The notes under the pieces are model-generated. The model had not been told where the DNA came from. It made no database searches and worked only from the letters and a program-made list of their open reading frames with translations. 64,000 nucleotides of DNA from Rana temporaria. Lineage: Eukaryota; Chordata; Amphibia; Anura; Ranidae. The DNA lies in assembly GCF_905171775.1 (NCBI RefSeq), contig NC_053489.1, positions 155,266,142 through 155,330,141 on the forward strand, in the 5' to 3' direction. A program made the translations under genes and the position numbers. Of the stretch, positions 23,000 to 34,199 are shown in pieces (the stretch's first letter is position 1; every line of letters starts with the position of its first letter).

Positions 23000-23559
23000 T
23001 TAAGTAAGATTTTGTCACCAGGAGTTAATTTTGTAGCAAAGAGAGTACCCACAACAGGCAATATTTTATCTACTACACTTTTCCATTTTAAAAGAAATAA
23101 TGAAGCTTGGTTGAGTACAATGGCAATGTTCAGATATGGAACTACTCACTGTACTCTTCTGGGTGATTCACACAGAGTATTGTCATACACTAACAGAGAT
23201 TAATGTACAATTAAATAATTGGTTCATTTTCACACCAAGTATGTGATACTGTACATTGTATTCTGTACAGAATGTAGAAAACTACATAGAACAAGACGTT
23301 TATGCGATCATGTAAGGGAACATCTATCCAATATTAGAACACAATTGTGCCAAAACAATTGTAGAATGATATAAATGCAAACAATAGAACGAGTTGATAG
23401 TCCTATAAGAGAAGAGGATTGTTTCTCTTTGCTGAGAAAAGAGTTATGCTGCATATTTAAATTAGATACTTGCATCCCCAAGAAAATACATTTTTAGTGG
23501 GACGTGACATATAATTATAAGTGACCTACTTTTCCCTTCTCTTTTTCATTTGGAAAGTA

Positions 23560-23728
23560 TACAGTCCAAGGTATTTAGAAAGATGCATGGTGAGTTTTTT
23601 TAAATTGAAATTTTGTTCCCACAATTATTTAGAATATAAAGAAATTAAACACAATTTGTTTATTGTTTTCATAAAATTTCATATTAACAAGTTATTTATC
23701 ACACATGACATAGGCATATTTTAAAACA
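23560..23728 (-). repeat. Fragment of old repeat X
   Basis: AGTATACAGTCCAAGG through CATGACATAGGCATA matches 47940-48075 of the minus-orientation repeat X copy, with decay. Confidence 0.5.
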
Positions 23729-23732
23729 TTAT

Positions 23733-24908
23733 GGGGTAGTTCCACAAAGAAAGTACGCCGGCGTATCTATTGATACGCCGGCGTAATTTAAAAATTCCCA
23801 CGTCATATCTTTGTTTTGAATCCTCAAAACAAGATACAACGGCATCTGGGTTAGATCCGACAGGCGTATGTCTTCGTATGCCTTTCGGATCTCAGATGCA
23901 ATCTTACGGCGTCTGCTAGGTGGCGTTCCCGTCGTAATCCGCGTTGAGTATGCAAATGAGCTATTTTCGACGATCCACGAACGTACGACCGGCCGTCGCA
24001 TTTTTTTACGTCGTTTCCGTTCGGCTTTTTCCGGCGTATAGTTAAAGCTGCTATCTGGTGGCATACTCAATGTTAGGCCGGGTACTAACGAGCAAACATG
24101 TACAGTGAAACCGGTCCGTCGGACCGTTTTCACCGTACATGCCTGCCAGAGGGCTTCTGTACGATGGTTGTACTAACCATCGTACAGAAGTCCGCGCGTA
24201 AACATTACGTGGGGCGGGTCCGCGTCGTCGCCACGATGATGACGCAGCGATGACGTGGCGACGTGGGCGGGCCTGCCATTTAAAGGCTTCCACGCATGCG
24301 TCGAAGTCATTCGAAGCATGCGAGGGACGGCGGGCGCTCGGACATGTACGGTAGGTCTGTACTGACGACCGTTTTAAAACACGTCCAAGAATATTTGTCT
24401 GCTGGGAAAAGGCCCGGTGGGCAAATGTTTGCTGGAATTCGGCCCGCTCGCGCCTACACACGACCGAACATGTATGCTGAAACTGGCCCGCGGACCAGTT
24501 TCAGCATACATGTTTGGTCGTGTGTACGGGGCCTTAAGTATGGCCGTCGTTCCCGCGTATAATTTTGAAAATTTTACCTCGTTTGTGTAATTCGTCCGTG
24601 AATGGGGCTGGATGCCATTTACGTACACGTCGAAAACAATGATGTCCTTTGGAGCAATGCACTCTGGGAGTTTTGACAGACGGGGCATGGGCAGTTCGTT
24701 CGGCGCGGGGACGCGCTTCATTTAAATGAAACAGGCCCCCTACCCGCCCAATTTGAATTCCGCGCCCTTACGCCGCGAGAGATACACTACGCCGCCGTAA
24801 CTTATGGCGCAAATTCTTTCAGGATTCAAAGAAAAGAAAAGTAAGTTACAGTGGCGTAGCATATCTCACATAGGCTGCGCCCACGCAGATGTATGTGGAT
24901 CTGCCCCA
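23733..24908. mobile_element. Harbinger-like short element, host of a nested insertion
   Basis: GGGGTAGTTCCACA and (complement) GGGGCAGATCCACA are the ends. The interior has the same TACGCCG/CGTAAG style as 19624-20280 and 34286-34910. The element is interrupted by 24076-24533; taking that out rejoins CATACTCAATGTTA with AGTATGGCCGTCG, as expected for this family. Confidence 0.68.
24076..24533. mobile_element. Nested short element with TTA duplication
   Basis: Left end GGCCGGGTACTAACGAGC and right end (complement) GGCCCCGTACACACGACC continue into ...AAACATGTA. TTA flanks both sides (24073-24075 and 24534-24536), a Harbinger-type duplication. Each half has an inner palindrome around ACCGGTCCGTCGGACCG and CTGGCCCGCGGACCAG. 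Non-coding. Confidence 0.78.
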
Positions 24909-25375
24909 ATATATATTTTTTTAGCAGAGGCTCTTGAGAATAAAATGGGCGTTTTTGCAATTTTTTATGTCACACAGTATTTGCACAGTGGTTTTTCTAG
25001 TGAAACTTATTGAGAAAAAATACACTTTAATGAATTGTAATGCACACAAACACAATATAATACCCTTTTTTAAAAAAAAAAATATGGTGTCATACTGAGT
25101 AAATAGATACCAAACATGTCATGCTTTAAAATTGCACACGCTTGTGGAATAACGCCAAACTACATTGTTTACAAAATTTGACCATTTATAAGACTTTACA
25201 GATTACCAGTTAAGAATTACAGAGGAGGTGGCAAAACCTCACATCTGTGGTGAAATGTATGTGTATGGGACCAATGCGTGAGTTCGCCTTTGAACACGAG
25301 CATGGGGGTGCTTTAAGTTTATTTATTATATTTTTTTATATTATTTTTACTTTGTATCTTTAAAAAAAAATATTA
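24909..25375 (+). repeat. Fragment of TTAA-type family B
   Basis: ATATATTTTTTTAGCAGAGG through GATTACCAGTTAAGAATTAC matches 45765-46110 in the complete family B element, in the same orientation. Neither terminus is present. Confidence 0.6.
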
Positions 25376-25531
25376 TTTGGTACACTATGCCAGATGTTCT
25401 TATGCACTGTACACTGTGACAGATGTTGAAATGTTGATGGGACACTAGTCCAGATGTTGATATGTACTGTGGACAGGGACAGATGGTGCTTGGTGTACTG
25501 GTGTGGGATGGCTACAGTCTTCGTGATCTGT
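25376..25531. repeat. Degenerate short tandem repeat
   Basis: Repeats of a CAGATGTTGATATG/TACTGTG pattern, three or four diverged copies. Confidence 0.45.
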
Positions 25532-25539
25532 GTGTAGAT

Positions 25540-26589
25540 CAGCCCTCAAAATTTCCACTCGCCTACTAGCATTTGGCGAGTGGATTTAAGCTGGGGGTGA
25601 GTGATGACAGGGCTGCATAACCAATCTCCCTCCAATCTGTGCCTACACTTAGAGTCCCGATGAGATTGGCGGCCGAAAAGGAAAGGTGCATGCTCGGGAA
25701 AAGTAGTCTGTTGAGCCGCGCACCAGCAGAGCAATACACAGGTGCTCTCCTTACAATTCTCATTAAGCCATGGGACCTAACAGTATGACCTCTCTGAGCC
25801 TGCCCCCTTCCCCCGGGCCCCAACCAATGTAGCTGGAGAGCAGAAAGTAATGAGTGAGGTGGAGGATTGCAAAAATTACCACTCCAGTGCAGCGCTCACT
25901 GAAAGTTGCCCTGACAAGAGAGCGGCAGCCTTCTAGTTTGTGCAGTTGCCCTAACATGAGAGCGGCAGCCTTCTAGTTTGTGCAGTTTTCTTCTCCTTGT
26001 GCTCTATGTAAGTTTAGCCTGAGCACTGTGAACAGACTGGTCTCAATGTGTGCTGTGCGGTGTCAGTGTGCGCTGTGCTATGGTGTCAATGGCTGTGCAG
26101 TTGTGTGGATCTCAGCGCTGGATTGTACTCCCTCCCGCTGTGCTGCAGCTCCTCTCCTCTCTGCCAGCCTGAATAAAAGGGGGAAGCGGGGACATGCAAG
26201 CGTGGAGCCGCACACACAGGCTCCTGATGATGAGATGAATGGGGGAGAGAGAGAGAGAGAGAGAGAATGGATGGGAGTTGCAGAGGAGACAGCAAGAGAA
26301 TGGGGAAGAGACCCAGTTCTACTGCCCTGTCCCTCTGGTCTGCCCCCAGTGCCCTGTCTCTCTGGTCTGCCCCCAGTGCCCTGTCCCATTTTGTTAAAGT
26401 TTTTGTTGGTAATATTTCATTTTGTAACTTGATTCTGCATAAAACATTGTCATTCCATGAGATAATCTATGAGGGTGTGTTTACGGGGGCAATTAGGCGC
26501 AGGGCAGTGTATGAATTAGGTGGGGCAACTGGTGGCGAGTAACTCTTGAGGCCTGGCTAGTAGCTCAGGACTTGAAATTTTGAGCCCTG
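25540..26589. mobile_element. hAT-type non-autonomous element, 1,050 bp
   Basis: Ends CAGCCCTCAAAATTT and (complement) CAGGGCTCAAAATTT are inverted repeats. Identical GTGTAGAT sits on both sides (25532-25539 and 26590-26597), the 8-bp duplication of hAT elements. The interior holds a 40-bp tandem duplication (25905-25944/25945-25984), a GA run at 26245-26266 and a doubled CTCTGGTCTGCCCCCAGTG unit. The 150-codon frame at 25980-26432 runs across these repeats and has no hAT transposase motif, so I do not call it a gene. Confidence 0.82.
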
Positions 26590-26663
26590 GTGTAGATGAT
26601 CAGTAAAATCACAGATAGGCTGCAGCGATGCCTCGTGAGCTCTCACTGAGCTCAGGAGGAAAG

Positions 26664-27254
26664 TGTCAGTGCTGGGCCCAGCCCTTCCTTTTCAGAGCAG
26701 GTCGCTCAGCTGTCAGTTAATTTCAAGCTCCAATCTTTTTCACAGACACTCACTTGATGATGATATCCTGTTTGACAGTCCTGCTGGTTACTTAAGCTGT
26801 TCAGTTCAGTCCCTCTCTGCCTTTGCCTCGGTCAACACATCCAGGGACTCTCTCCTGTGTACCTGTTGAAGACTTGCTTGGCTGATGTCCCTTCTGGTTC
26901 CTGATCCTGCTTGTTGTTCCACTTCGCTGATGCTCTGGTTTCCTGATTTCCTGAATTGTCTCACTATCTCACTGTCTTTATATGCTGCAAAATTATTGGT
27001 GATTGGATATATCATTGGTAATAGAATGTCAATGATAAGTTGATTAATGGTAGTCACAGTCAATATTTTATTGTAAATTAACCTTTTTCTATATTTTGTA
27101 ATAAGAATTATTTTACATTATAATTTTGACTGATTATCAGTTGCACATACAATGCCACCAAAGTTCATTTTAGCCTCCCTTGTCTCTACATTATATTAAA
27201 CAAGTATGATTTTTAACTGCACTTCTGTCTCGGTCTGATTCATGGTTTCTGACA
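26664..27254 (+). mobile_element. Solo LTR of the Gypsy element at 62.3 kb
   Basis: It starts TGTCAGTGCTGGGC and ends TCTGACA. On the opposite strand the LTR at 62322-62730 shows the same order: GAAGACTTGCTTGGCT, CTTCTGGTTCC, CTGATCCTGCTTG, then AAACAAGTATGATTTTTAAC and the long shared tail CTGTCTCGGTCTGATTCATG. Flanks GAAAG and GAGAG are a likely 5-bp TSD with one change. The LTR has about 180 bp of extra AT-rich sequence where the 62.3-kb copy has a TAA microsatellite. Confidence 0.78.
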
Positions 27255-27334
27255 GAGAGCCAACACTCAATTTTCAGTGTGTGATGGCTGTGATTGGACA
27301 TCAACTTCATTTGATTTTTTTAATATATAAGCAG

Positions 27335-27460
27335 TTACATGCTGATCATCAGTGCAGCCCCATCAGTGTCCATCAGCACAGCATATCAGTTCCAATCAGT
27401 GCAGCCTCATCAGTTCACATCAGTGAAGCTTATCAGTGCCACCCCATCAATGTTAAAAAT
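27335..27460. repeat. Short minisatellite (CATCAGTGCAGCC type)
   Basis: Around eight imperfect copies of a 13-16 bp unit with CATCAGTG. The frames across it are repeat translations. Confidence 0.55.
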
Positions 27461-27479
27461 ACTTAATATGCCTCATAGA

Positions 27480-29190
27480 ATATATGTTGGGGTGTTTGCT
27501 TTCCAAAATGTGTTAATATTGTGGGTGTTTCCATTGTCCTGGTGCTCCAGGGCCTTCAAATGTGTGATGCCCCAAGAACACCTGATGCCTCTGCTTGTAT
27601 GTTGGGCCTTTCTATGTGGATAGGCTGTGAAAGAGCCTCACACTAGTGGTATCCCCTTACTCAAGAGGAGTAGCAGAATGTGTTTTGGGGTGTAACTGCA
27701 AGTATACCTATGCCATATTTGAGAAATAACTTGTGGAATTTGTGAATTGTGGGAATAAAATGACAATTTAAAAAAACTCTCTATGCCTTGGACTATCTAC
27801 TTTTCAAAAAGGTGTTATTTGGGGGTATTTGTACTACCCTGGAATCTTAGGGCCTCAAACAATTAGATAGGCAGTCAGTACTTTAGGACTGATCAGTTTT
27901 CAATGATCCGTACCATAGCTTGTAGACTTGTAGATTACTTTCACACAGACTAAATAATATACACTGATTTGGGTTAATGGTTAGTGGTTAATAAGTAGCA
28001 CCAAAAGAAAAGTTATTTTCACCAAAGAAATGCAGCGGTATAAATGTTGGCATAAATGTATTAAGAAAAAATACGCATTTGCTAAATTTTATGAGAGAAA
28101 ATAAGGAAAATGTTTTTTTTTTTCTTCAAAATGTTCTTTCTTTTTTACTTATATCGTTGTTGGAAGGCAACATGGTTTAATATCATATTTCTGGAGTTTT
28201 ACTTCCTGGTTAATTTAGCCAGGTGGCCTAAGTTGGAAGTTGCAAGTTGACCCAGCAGGGTGTTTGTTTCATGCCCCCCCCCCCCGACAGGGGAGTAGAG
28301 CTTGGCTCCAGACCACCTGGTGTAATAAAGATTGAAGTGTTTGATTAACATGTCTACAAATAAAGCTTCAAAGAAAGCCACTGCTGCCAAGATGACTGAT
28401 GGACTGAGCTATAGGAGATCAAAGAATAGCTGTCACTGGAGATCTGACCCAGGTCGGATGGCAATGATTCATGGACAAACGCTGCCCCTATTGTGACACT
28501 ACAGCATGCTTCCTGGAGGATGGATAGATATTGGAAGGACTGCCTCTTATTTCTTTTCCATTGGATGGAAAGCTAAATGGGTGTTGTGTACAGGTGAGCT
28601 CTGTATGCAGTTTAAAAGTGCTCATTGAATGGTAAGCCTCTCTCTTGTCTCATGCCTCTCTTGTCTCATGGCTCTCTTGCTTGATGGCCCTCTTGCCATC
28701 AAGCCTAGCTGAAGGATACTGACCACCGAGGACGACCTTACATAAAGTATCATTGATGTTCTTTTGTTTCATATGCTCTGTAATATTTTCCTTTAGTGTT
28801 TTTATGTTAGCAATCCTATTTTCTTGGGAAATAAATAAGACCCTGGTTTATATAAGCAGTGTTATTATTTAATAGCTAACCTTATTATTGTACTATCACC
28901 AGTAACTATAATAGAGCTTTGCCAGACTATCTAACTATAGGAATATACAAGTTAATACATATATATTGAATCAATAGAGGGAATACATAACCATCCAGTA
29001 AATATGTATTTCAATTGCAAAAAATAAAAAAAACAGTAGTGATTAAATACCACCAACAGAAAGCCCTATCTGTCTCCAAAAAAAATTTAAAGTGTTTTTT
29101 TGGTATAGTGTTCCGTGACTAGGTAATTGTCATTCAAAGTGTGAGAGCACTGAAAGCTAAACATTGGCCTGGGCAGGAAGTGGGTAAAAG
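27480..29190 (+). repeat. Old repeat X, interrupted copy
   Basis: GCAGAATGTGTTTTGGGGTG at 27670 also occurs at 37585. The following CAGGCAGTCAGTAC type block, CATAGCTTGTAGAC and the end CTGGGCAGGAAGTGGGTAAAA are shared with the minus copy at 47613-49053. The match breaks at about 28165 and resumes at about 28990 with CAAAAAATAAAAA and GATTAAATACCACC, so about 820 bp appears to be a later insert. That insert has a polyadenylation signal (AATAAATAAG near 28832) and may be an LTR, but its ends are not defined. Confidence 0.5.
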
Positions 29191-29690
29191 TACCCAGTAT
29201 TGAGGTGTTTAATAATGTTTTTATTGTATGGTTTAATGTGGGGCATTCCCCATCTTGCCAGAATATTCAGTTCTTTGCAGCTCCAGTTGACTCCTATCAC
29301 CGGTGTCTGTGGCTTTTTGTCCCTCCTGGCAAGCAGTAGCAGCCATTCCTGGACACCCCCCTATAGAGCTGTACTTATTAGGGTGGTTAGTCTTTTTTTA
29401 AGGTAGGCTGCTCAAGAAGCAACATGCTTTGAAACATGACTCTGTCACCCAGCACGCAGGAGTGGTGTCAGCTGGCTTCTCCATCTGGGCTCCGGTTTCC
29501 AACTCGGGTCTGGTTGTCTCCCTGTGGAGATGGTTTCCTGCCTGTCAGGGCTCCTCCTGCCGGTGGCCAAAGCTGGGTTAATCCACAGCAGCTCTGAACT
29601 TCTGATGCAGCAGCCTTGACATTTCCACTCTGTACAAGCTCTTTCATTGTGAGCTATTTTAACTATTATTAAACCTTGTTGATCAAAGCC
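29191..29690. other. No gene recognised
   Basis: No motif, inverted ends or tandem structure that I can support. Confidence 0.4.
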
Positions 29691-29850
29691 CATCAGCCTG
29701 ATCAGTGCCCATCAAACGCAGCCTTACCAGAGTGCCAGCCTTACCAGAGTGCCCATGAAATACAGCCATACCAGAGTCAGTGCCCATGAAATGCAACCTT
29801 ACCAAAGTCAGTGCCAATGAAATGCAGCCTGATCACACAGAGCGGCGATC
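29691..29850. repeat. Minisatellite, ~25-35 bp unit
   Basis: Copies of CAGTGCCCATGAAATGCAGCC with CTTACCAGAG, four to five imperfect units. Confidence 0.6.
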
Positions 29851-30369
29851 TCCCGCTCTCTCACAGAGCTTGGATTTGAATATCCCTGTGGCCACTGTAA
29901 TAAAGTCCTGCCTCCTAGACCCAGCTCCTTTGACACTCAGCACACTGATTCACTGTCCCAGCAATGGATCAGTGTTCCATCTATCACAGGACCCGAATCT
30001 AGGAGGCAGGACTTGTTACAGCGACCACACTGCTGATCACTCCGTGACACAGTGGGAGAATGCCGCTGTGTCTATGTGTGACACTGTGACTGAAGTACAC
30101 GAGGAGGAGGGAGGTGAGGACTCTGGCACTTGAGCTTCGGCGCCCTCCCTCTGCCTCAGCCTGTGGTTCTGGGATTGGCCCTGGATCCAATCCCTGATTC
30201 CAGGGGGGCACTTGCCCCCCTCTTGTCCTCCCTTGCGGACGCACATGCATTTGTCCATCTACATGACATCTTAATATAAAATAGCTCAAATAAACTATTA
30301 CATAACAGTAATGTGTTTGTTTACTCATACTATCACTATAATCAACAATCTTCCCATAAGATTAAAGGG
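29851..30369. other. Unassigned; local inverted segments
   Basis: GTCCTGCCTCCTAGA at about 29906 has its near complement CTAGGAGGCAGGACTTG at about 30000, so part of this stretch can fold back. The end carries GGGGGGCACTTGCCCCCC. Possibly an old DNA element; ends not resolved. Confidence 0.35.
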
Positions 30370-30650
30370 TTATTTTACTAAAGACAAATAGGCATGTTTT
30401 TCCTTGCAAGGGATTTTCACTTTGCAAGGGAATTTTCCCAAAAGCTTAGTGAATGAAATTAAGCTCTTCTGACACTCATAATCCAATTATATGCAAGAAA
30501 TACAAGAATATTGTTTTTTTTTTTGTTTCCCTTGCACATGACTTTGTATTCTTTGCAAAGTGAATTTTACCCCATTCTCTGAGCTAAGGGGAAATTAGCT
30601 AATTCACTTAGCTTAGAGAACAGACTATTTGCCTTCAGCAAATCAACTGC
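30370..30650. repeat. Possible hairpin element
   Basis: AAAGCTTAGTGAATGAA and TAATTCACTTAGCTT, and TTCACTTTGCAAGG against CTTTGCAAAGTGAA, are inverted. The outer ends do not match well. Confidence 0.3.
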
Positions 30651-31460
30651 TCCAGCTCTATGTCAGATTATATTGTGCATTTATTAATCCTGTAATTATT
30701 AATGATATTAAACAGAACTGAAACACTGCTGGGTCATGCCATCTTGAAAGTAACATCAGAAGCCCCATGTAGACTCAGAGCTGTCACTCAGTAATGCTCT
30801 TTAGTATTCCCCTGATATAATTTATATATGTTTGAGGCTCACTGAACATCCTCTCATGTATTTGACAGGGAAAATAGGCTAACAGTGATAGTGCCCTGAC
30901 ACCTCCTTTACTCTGCGCATAATATAATCAGTTCCTGCTTTGTGGAGAAACATGCAAGATTTGGTGACGGCGACTTTTTATATAACATTAACAAAAGAAA
31001 ATGTACATAAGCACCTCCAAGATTAGCATTCAAATCAAAATAAGTCTGTAAGCAAATGTTCACCTCCTGTAGTAGCCAGGATCACATGATATGTGCACCA
31101 CAGCAAGTATGTTTTTATATGGACAGCATTCCCAGTGGGAATTGGCACCTCTCTATCAACTCCAGACAGGGGTTCTATTGATGGGTGAAAGAAAGGAAAG
31201 ATATTCTGTAAGCATATCCACTTGTAAAAGGTAGACAGCACACTCACAAGAAAAGGCTCACCTTATAGTAATGCCAGGGGTTGACTCCACATGGATTATC
31301 GCAAAACATAAACGCAAGGAGAGCTCTATTGAGAAATTCCAAATTCTAGCCCATATACTTCTTTGAGGAAGATCTTAAAATTGATTGATTTTCTGTTATG
31401 ATTGAATTTTTTGTGTACTATGTGTTAGTGAGCGAGATTGTGCATGTGCATTATGCATAC
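30651..31460. other. No gene recognised
   Basis: No coding motif or element ends seen up to the hAT TSD. Confidence 0.45.
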
Positions 31461-31468
31461 CTCCCAAC

Positions 31469-31762
31469 CAGGGGTGGACTGACAACTCATGGGGCCCCCG
31501 GGCAATAGAAGATTATGGGGCCCCCAGACTTACAGATGGCCACCAAGCCAGGAGGCATTACAGAGACGGGGCAGCTAAAATCTCAGGATTTTCACATCAA
31601 AAGCATGTCGGTTTTGGACATATCAGGGACAGATGTAAAAAAAACCACAGATTTTTACATACTGTCCCTGGTTTTAATGAGCCTGGCAACCCTGATGGGG
31701 CCCCCTAGTGGCATGGGGCCCTCGGGCAGTGCCCGAGTGCCTCAATGGTCAGTCCGCCCCTG
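31469..31762. mobile_element. hAT-type non-autonomous element, 294 bp
   Basis: Ends CAGGGGTGGACTGAC and (complement) CAGGGGCGGACTGAC. CTCCCAAC is repeated exactly at 31461-31468 and 31763-31770, an 8-bp hAT duplication. Subterminal GGGGCCCCC and GGGCCCTCGGGC runs pair. No transposase. Confidence 0.88.
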
Positions 31763-31770
31763 CTCCCAAC

Positions 31771-32164
31771 CGTTCACCAGGACCATCCTAGGATTTCAAG
31801 TAAATCCTGGTGTCCTGCGAATCTGGGCTGAATCCCACAGTAGAGCCCAGTGCTGGAACAAGTTGACTCCACTAATTCATTTGTCAGGTGCACGCCACGC
31901 AGCAATGCAGCTGTTAAGGCTGAGACTCGCTCAGTATCCAGCCAGCACAGCCCCCCTCACCTACCACTCACCTGCCCGCCAGCTTGCCCCACCCACTCTA
32001 CATCCCGTACGAATAGAGGAGGTGGTAGGATAGGTCAGCCCTATTTCCTCCCAATGTCCCCCTATGCCAGTCCACAACCCCCCACACATTATGTTTCTTC
32101 CTGAGATTCGGAAGACCAGCCAGCCCTGGGTGAGTGAACTCTCCCCTGTCTCTCTATCTTCCAT
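31771..32164. other. No gene recognised
   Basis: Two overlapping frames exist (ends at 32033 and 32104) without recognisable domain or splice context. Confidence 0.4.
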
Positions 32165-32545
32165 CTAGTCCTGCCTTCCATGTGCCATAGTGATCCCTCC
32201 TTCCTGCATTTCATGTATCATAGTGATCCTTCCTGCCTTCTATGTGCCACTGTGATCCTTCCTGCCTTCTAGGTGTCATAATGATCCTTCCTGCCTTCCA
32301 TGTACCATAGTGATCCTTCCTGCCTTCCATGTGCCATAGTGATAATGTCTTCCATGTACCATAGTGCTCCTTCCTCCCTTTCATGTACCATAGGGATCCT
32401 TCCTTTCTTTCTCCCATGTACCATAGTGACCCCTCCTTCCTTTCTTCCATTTACCATAGTGATCCTTCCTGCCTTCCATGTACCATAGTGATCCTTCCTG
32501 CCTTCCATGTACCACAGTGGTCCTTTCTTCTGTATACTACAGTGA
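32165..32545. repeat. Minisatellite, ~29-30 bp unit
   Basis: About a dozen copies of CCTTCCATGTACCATAGTGA plus TCCTTCCTG, with small indels. All six frames are partly open, giving repeat-encoded peptides that are not genes. Confidence 0.85.
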
Positions 32546-32549
32546 TTCT

Positions 32550-32551
<2 letters not shown>

Positions 32552-32596
<45 letters not shown>
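32552..32596. repeat. (CT)n microsatellite
   Basis: About 22 CT repeats directly after the minisatellite. Confidence 0.95.
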
Positions 32597-32598
<2 letters not shown>

Positions 32599-32984
32599 AA
32601 GGCTTGATTCACACTGAAACACAGTGCAGGAAATAGGCGTTCCATGCACATTTCCTGCACTGCATGCAACTATTCTGCCTTTGTGAGATGCACAGGGGTG
32701 TTAATGTCAGGGTGTTTGTGACCATCAAACCACATGGTACCGGAGTACTATGGGGGTTGGTGTGGTAGGATTTGAAAAAGTCGTGCTTTGTAGAGAATCC
32801 CCATTCACATGAATGGGTACATGGTCGGTGGGCACAGTAGTGCCTACCAATGCATCAGGGGATATAACTCCTGCTGCAGCCAGGAAGCAAAGCATTGTGG
32901 CTGCAGCATATGCACACCCCCGGCTGCTGCCTCTGCAGCTACAGGGGGAGCACTTGGCAAAGTGGTTGAGCCATGGTTTTACCA
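32597..32984. other. No gene recognised
   Basis: Spacer without supported features. Confidence 0.4.
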
Positions 32985-33396
32985 TCCCTACACACGTACA
33001 CATGATCAGATTTTCCGCAGACAAAGCGTCTGGACTTTTGTCTGAATGTGGGTGTGTCTGGATTTTTTCTTTACGGCACACAATTGTTGGCCAACAAACA
33101 CAAAGGTAGTGACGTACTAGACATACTACGCAGTTTTTTAGCTCTTTGGCGCCACCCTTTGGGCACCTTCTGCTAATGTTGTGTTTTGTGAGCATTGCTT
33201 CCAAGCATGCGTGTTTGTACTTTGGACTTTTGTCTGATGGACTTGTGTACACACAATTGGAAAATCTGACAACAGACCGTTGTCCGTGGAAAATCCGACA
33301 ACAATTGTCTGATGGAGCGTACAAACTGTCGGATTTTTGGCCAACAGTCAACGCGCAATTCTTGTTGGAAAATCCGATCGTGTGTATGAGGATTAA
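32985..33396. mobile_element. Short element with TACACACG ends
   Basis: CTACACACGTACACATGATC with GATTTTCCGCAGAC at the left, and TTGGAAAATCCGATCGTGTG at the right, form inverted ends. Internal AATCTGACAACAGACC/AAATCCGACAACAATTG repeats occur. It resembles the 24076-24533 element in its CGTACACA-type ends. No clear TSD. Confidence 0.6.
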
Positions 33397-34195
33397 GTGT
33401 TACGTTGCATATTTCTGACATTTGAGATAAGATTTCCTTTTGATAATCATTTGTTAAAGCAATGCTGCACTGTATACAGCAACTAGGCTCAGCTTCTGTT
33501 TAATCATCACTTTTAGCCACTGTTAGGCACAACTTGACCATCATTTGCTACTATGTGCCACACTTACTGCAGTACTTATTCTTTGGCTCCATCCCAGGGT
33601 TTTAGGTCTCTATTATAAGCTCTCTGTCTATTTTCACTATATACAAAACCAGATGTATTGGAAGCAATTTATGTGTTGAAGTTTATATATATCACCAAGA
33701 CTCATTTTATAGGTACAAGGAAGCCCAGGTTTTGTTTAACCACGACCCTTAAGCCCACCCCACTATCATGTTTGGCCACACACCCTTGTTTCTGAAGTAC
33801 ACTACGCGCACCGCAGGTTACTGTCTCCCTGAAGTGTCCCTCAGTCTCAAGTTCAAAAGTTGGAAGGTATGACATTATGTATTAGTGAAGGAAATCCTGT
33901 AGAAACTGTAATTAGATTTTATGTGAGTGGGATCAATTTGGGATCTTGTAGTAAGTATGGTTGAATTTATGCGTGTGTGTGTGATGTGTGTTTAGTGAGA
34001 GAGTTCTGAGACTGAATCAGATTTCCTGATCTCAGAGATTTACCTGATATATTGGTATGAATAATTTAAGCTATCAGTTTCACGTGTTGTACATTGTTCT
34101 TATATATTCTATATATCTGCAGCCATTGTAGGGTTAAAGAGATTGTGCAGGATGACAGCTGGTCTACAATTGGGGTGTGTCCAAATTCTGGCAAA
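33397..34195. other. No gene recognised
   Basis: AT-rich, looks single-copy in this window; no coding frame of note. Confidence 0.45.
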
Positions 34196-34199
34196 CATA

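Larger units (their letters stand above)
20660..23515 (+). pseudogene. Penelope-like element relic with GIY-YIG domain (PLE-2)
   Basis: PLEs encode a reverse transcriptase joined to a GIY-YIG endonuclease. Here only the part downstream of the RT core can be followed, in pieces: weak similarity at 20660-20900 (SGSNKRIQTWFYHKP), the linker at 21340-21490 (HCKVNKISRESFLKALK), 22496-22572, and 23004-23515. The last piece has ILSPGVNFVAKRVPTTGN, then a GIY-YIG-type segment (YIVFCTECRKL, then RRLCDHVREHLSNI) and a C-terminal IERVDSPIREEDCFSLLRK block with FKLDTCIPK. Stops and shifts are present. Elements at 20901-21263, 21495-22491 and 22577-22999 split the reading. The first piece is uncertain; the GIY-YIG piece is solid. 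Confidence 0.72.

Noticed and set aside
25980..26432. 150-codon plus frame as a gene
   Set aside because: It lies inside a hAT-type non-autonomous element and crosses a GA microsatellite and doubled CCCCCAG units; no domain.
31515..32033. 172-codon plus frame
   Set aside because: Starts inside the 294-bp hAT element and continues into sequence without domain or splice signals.
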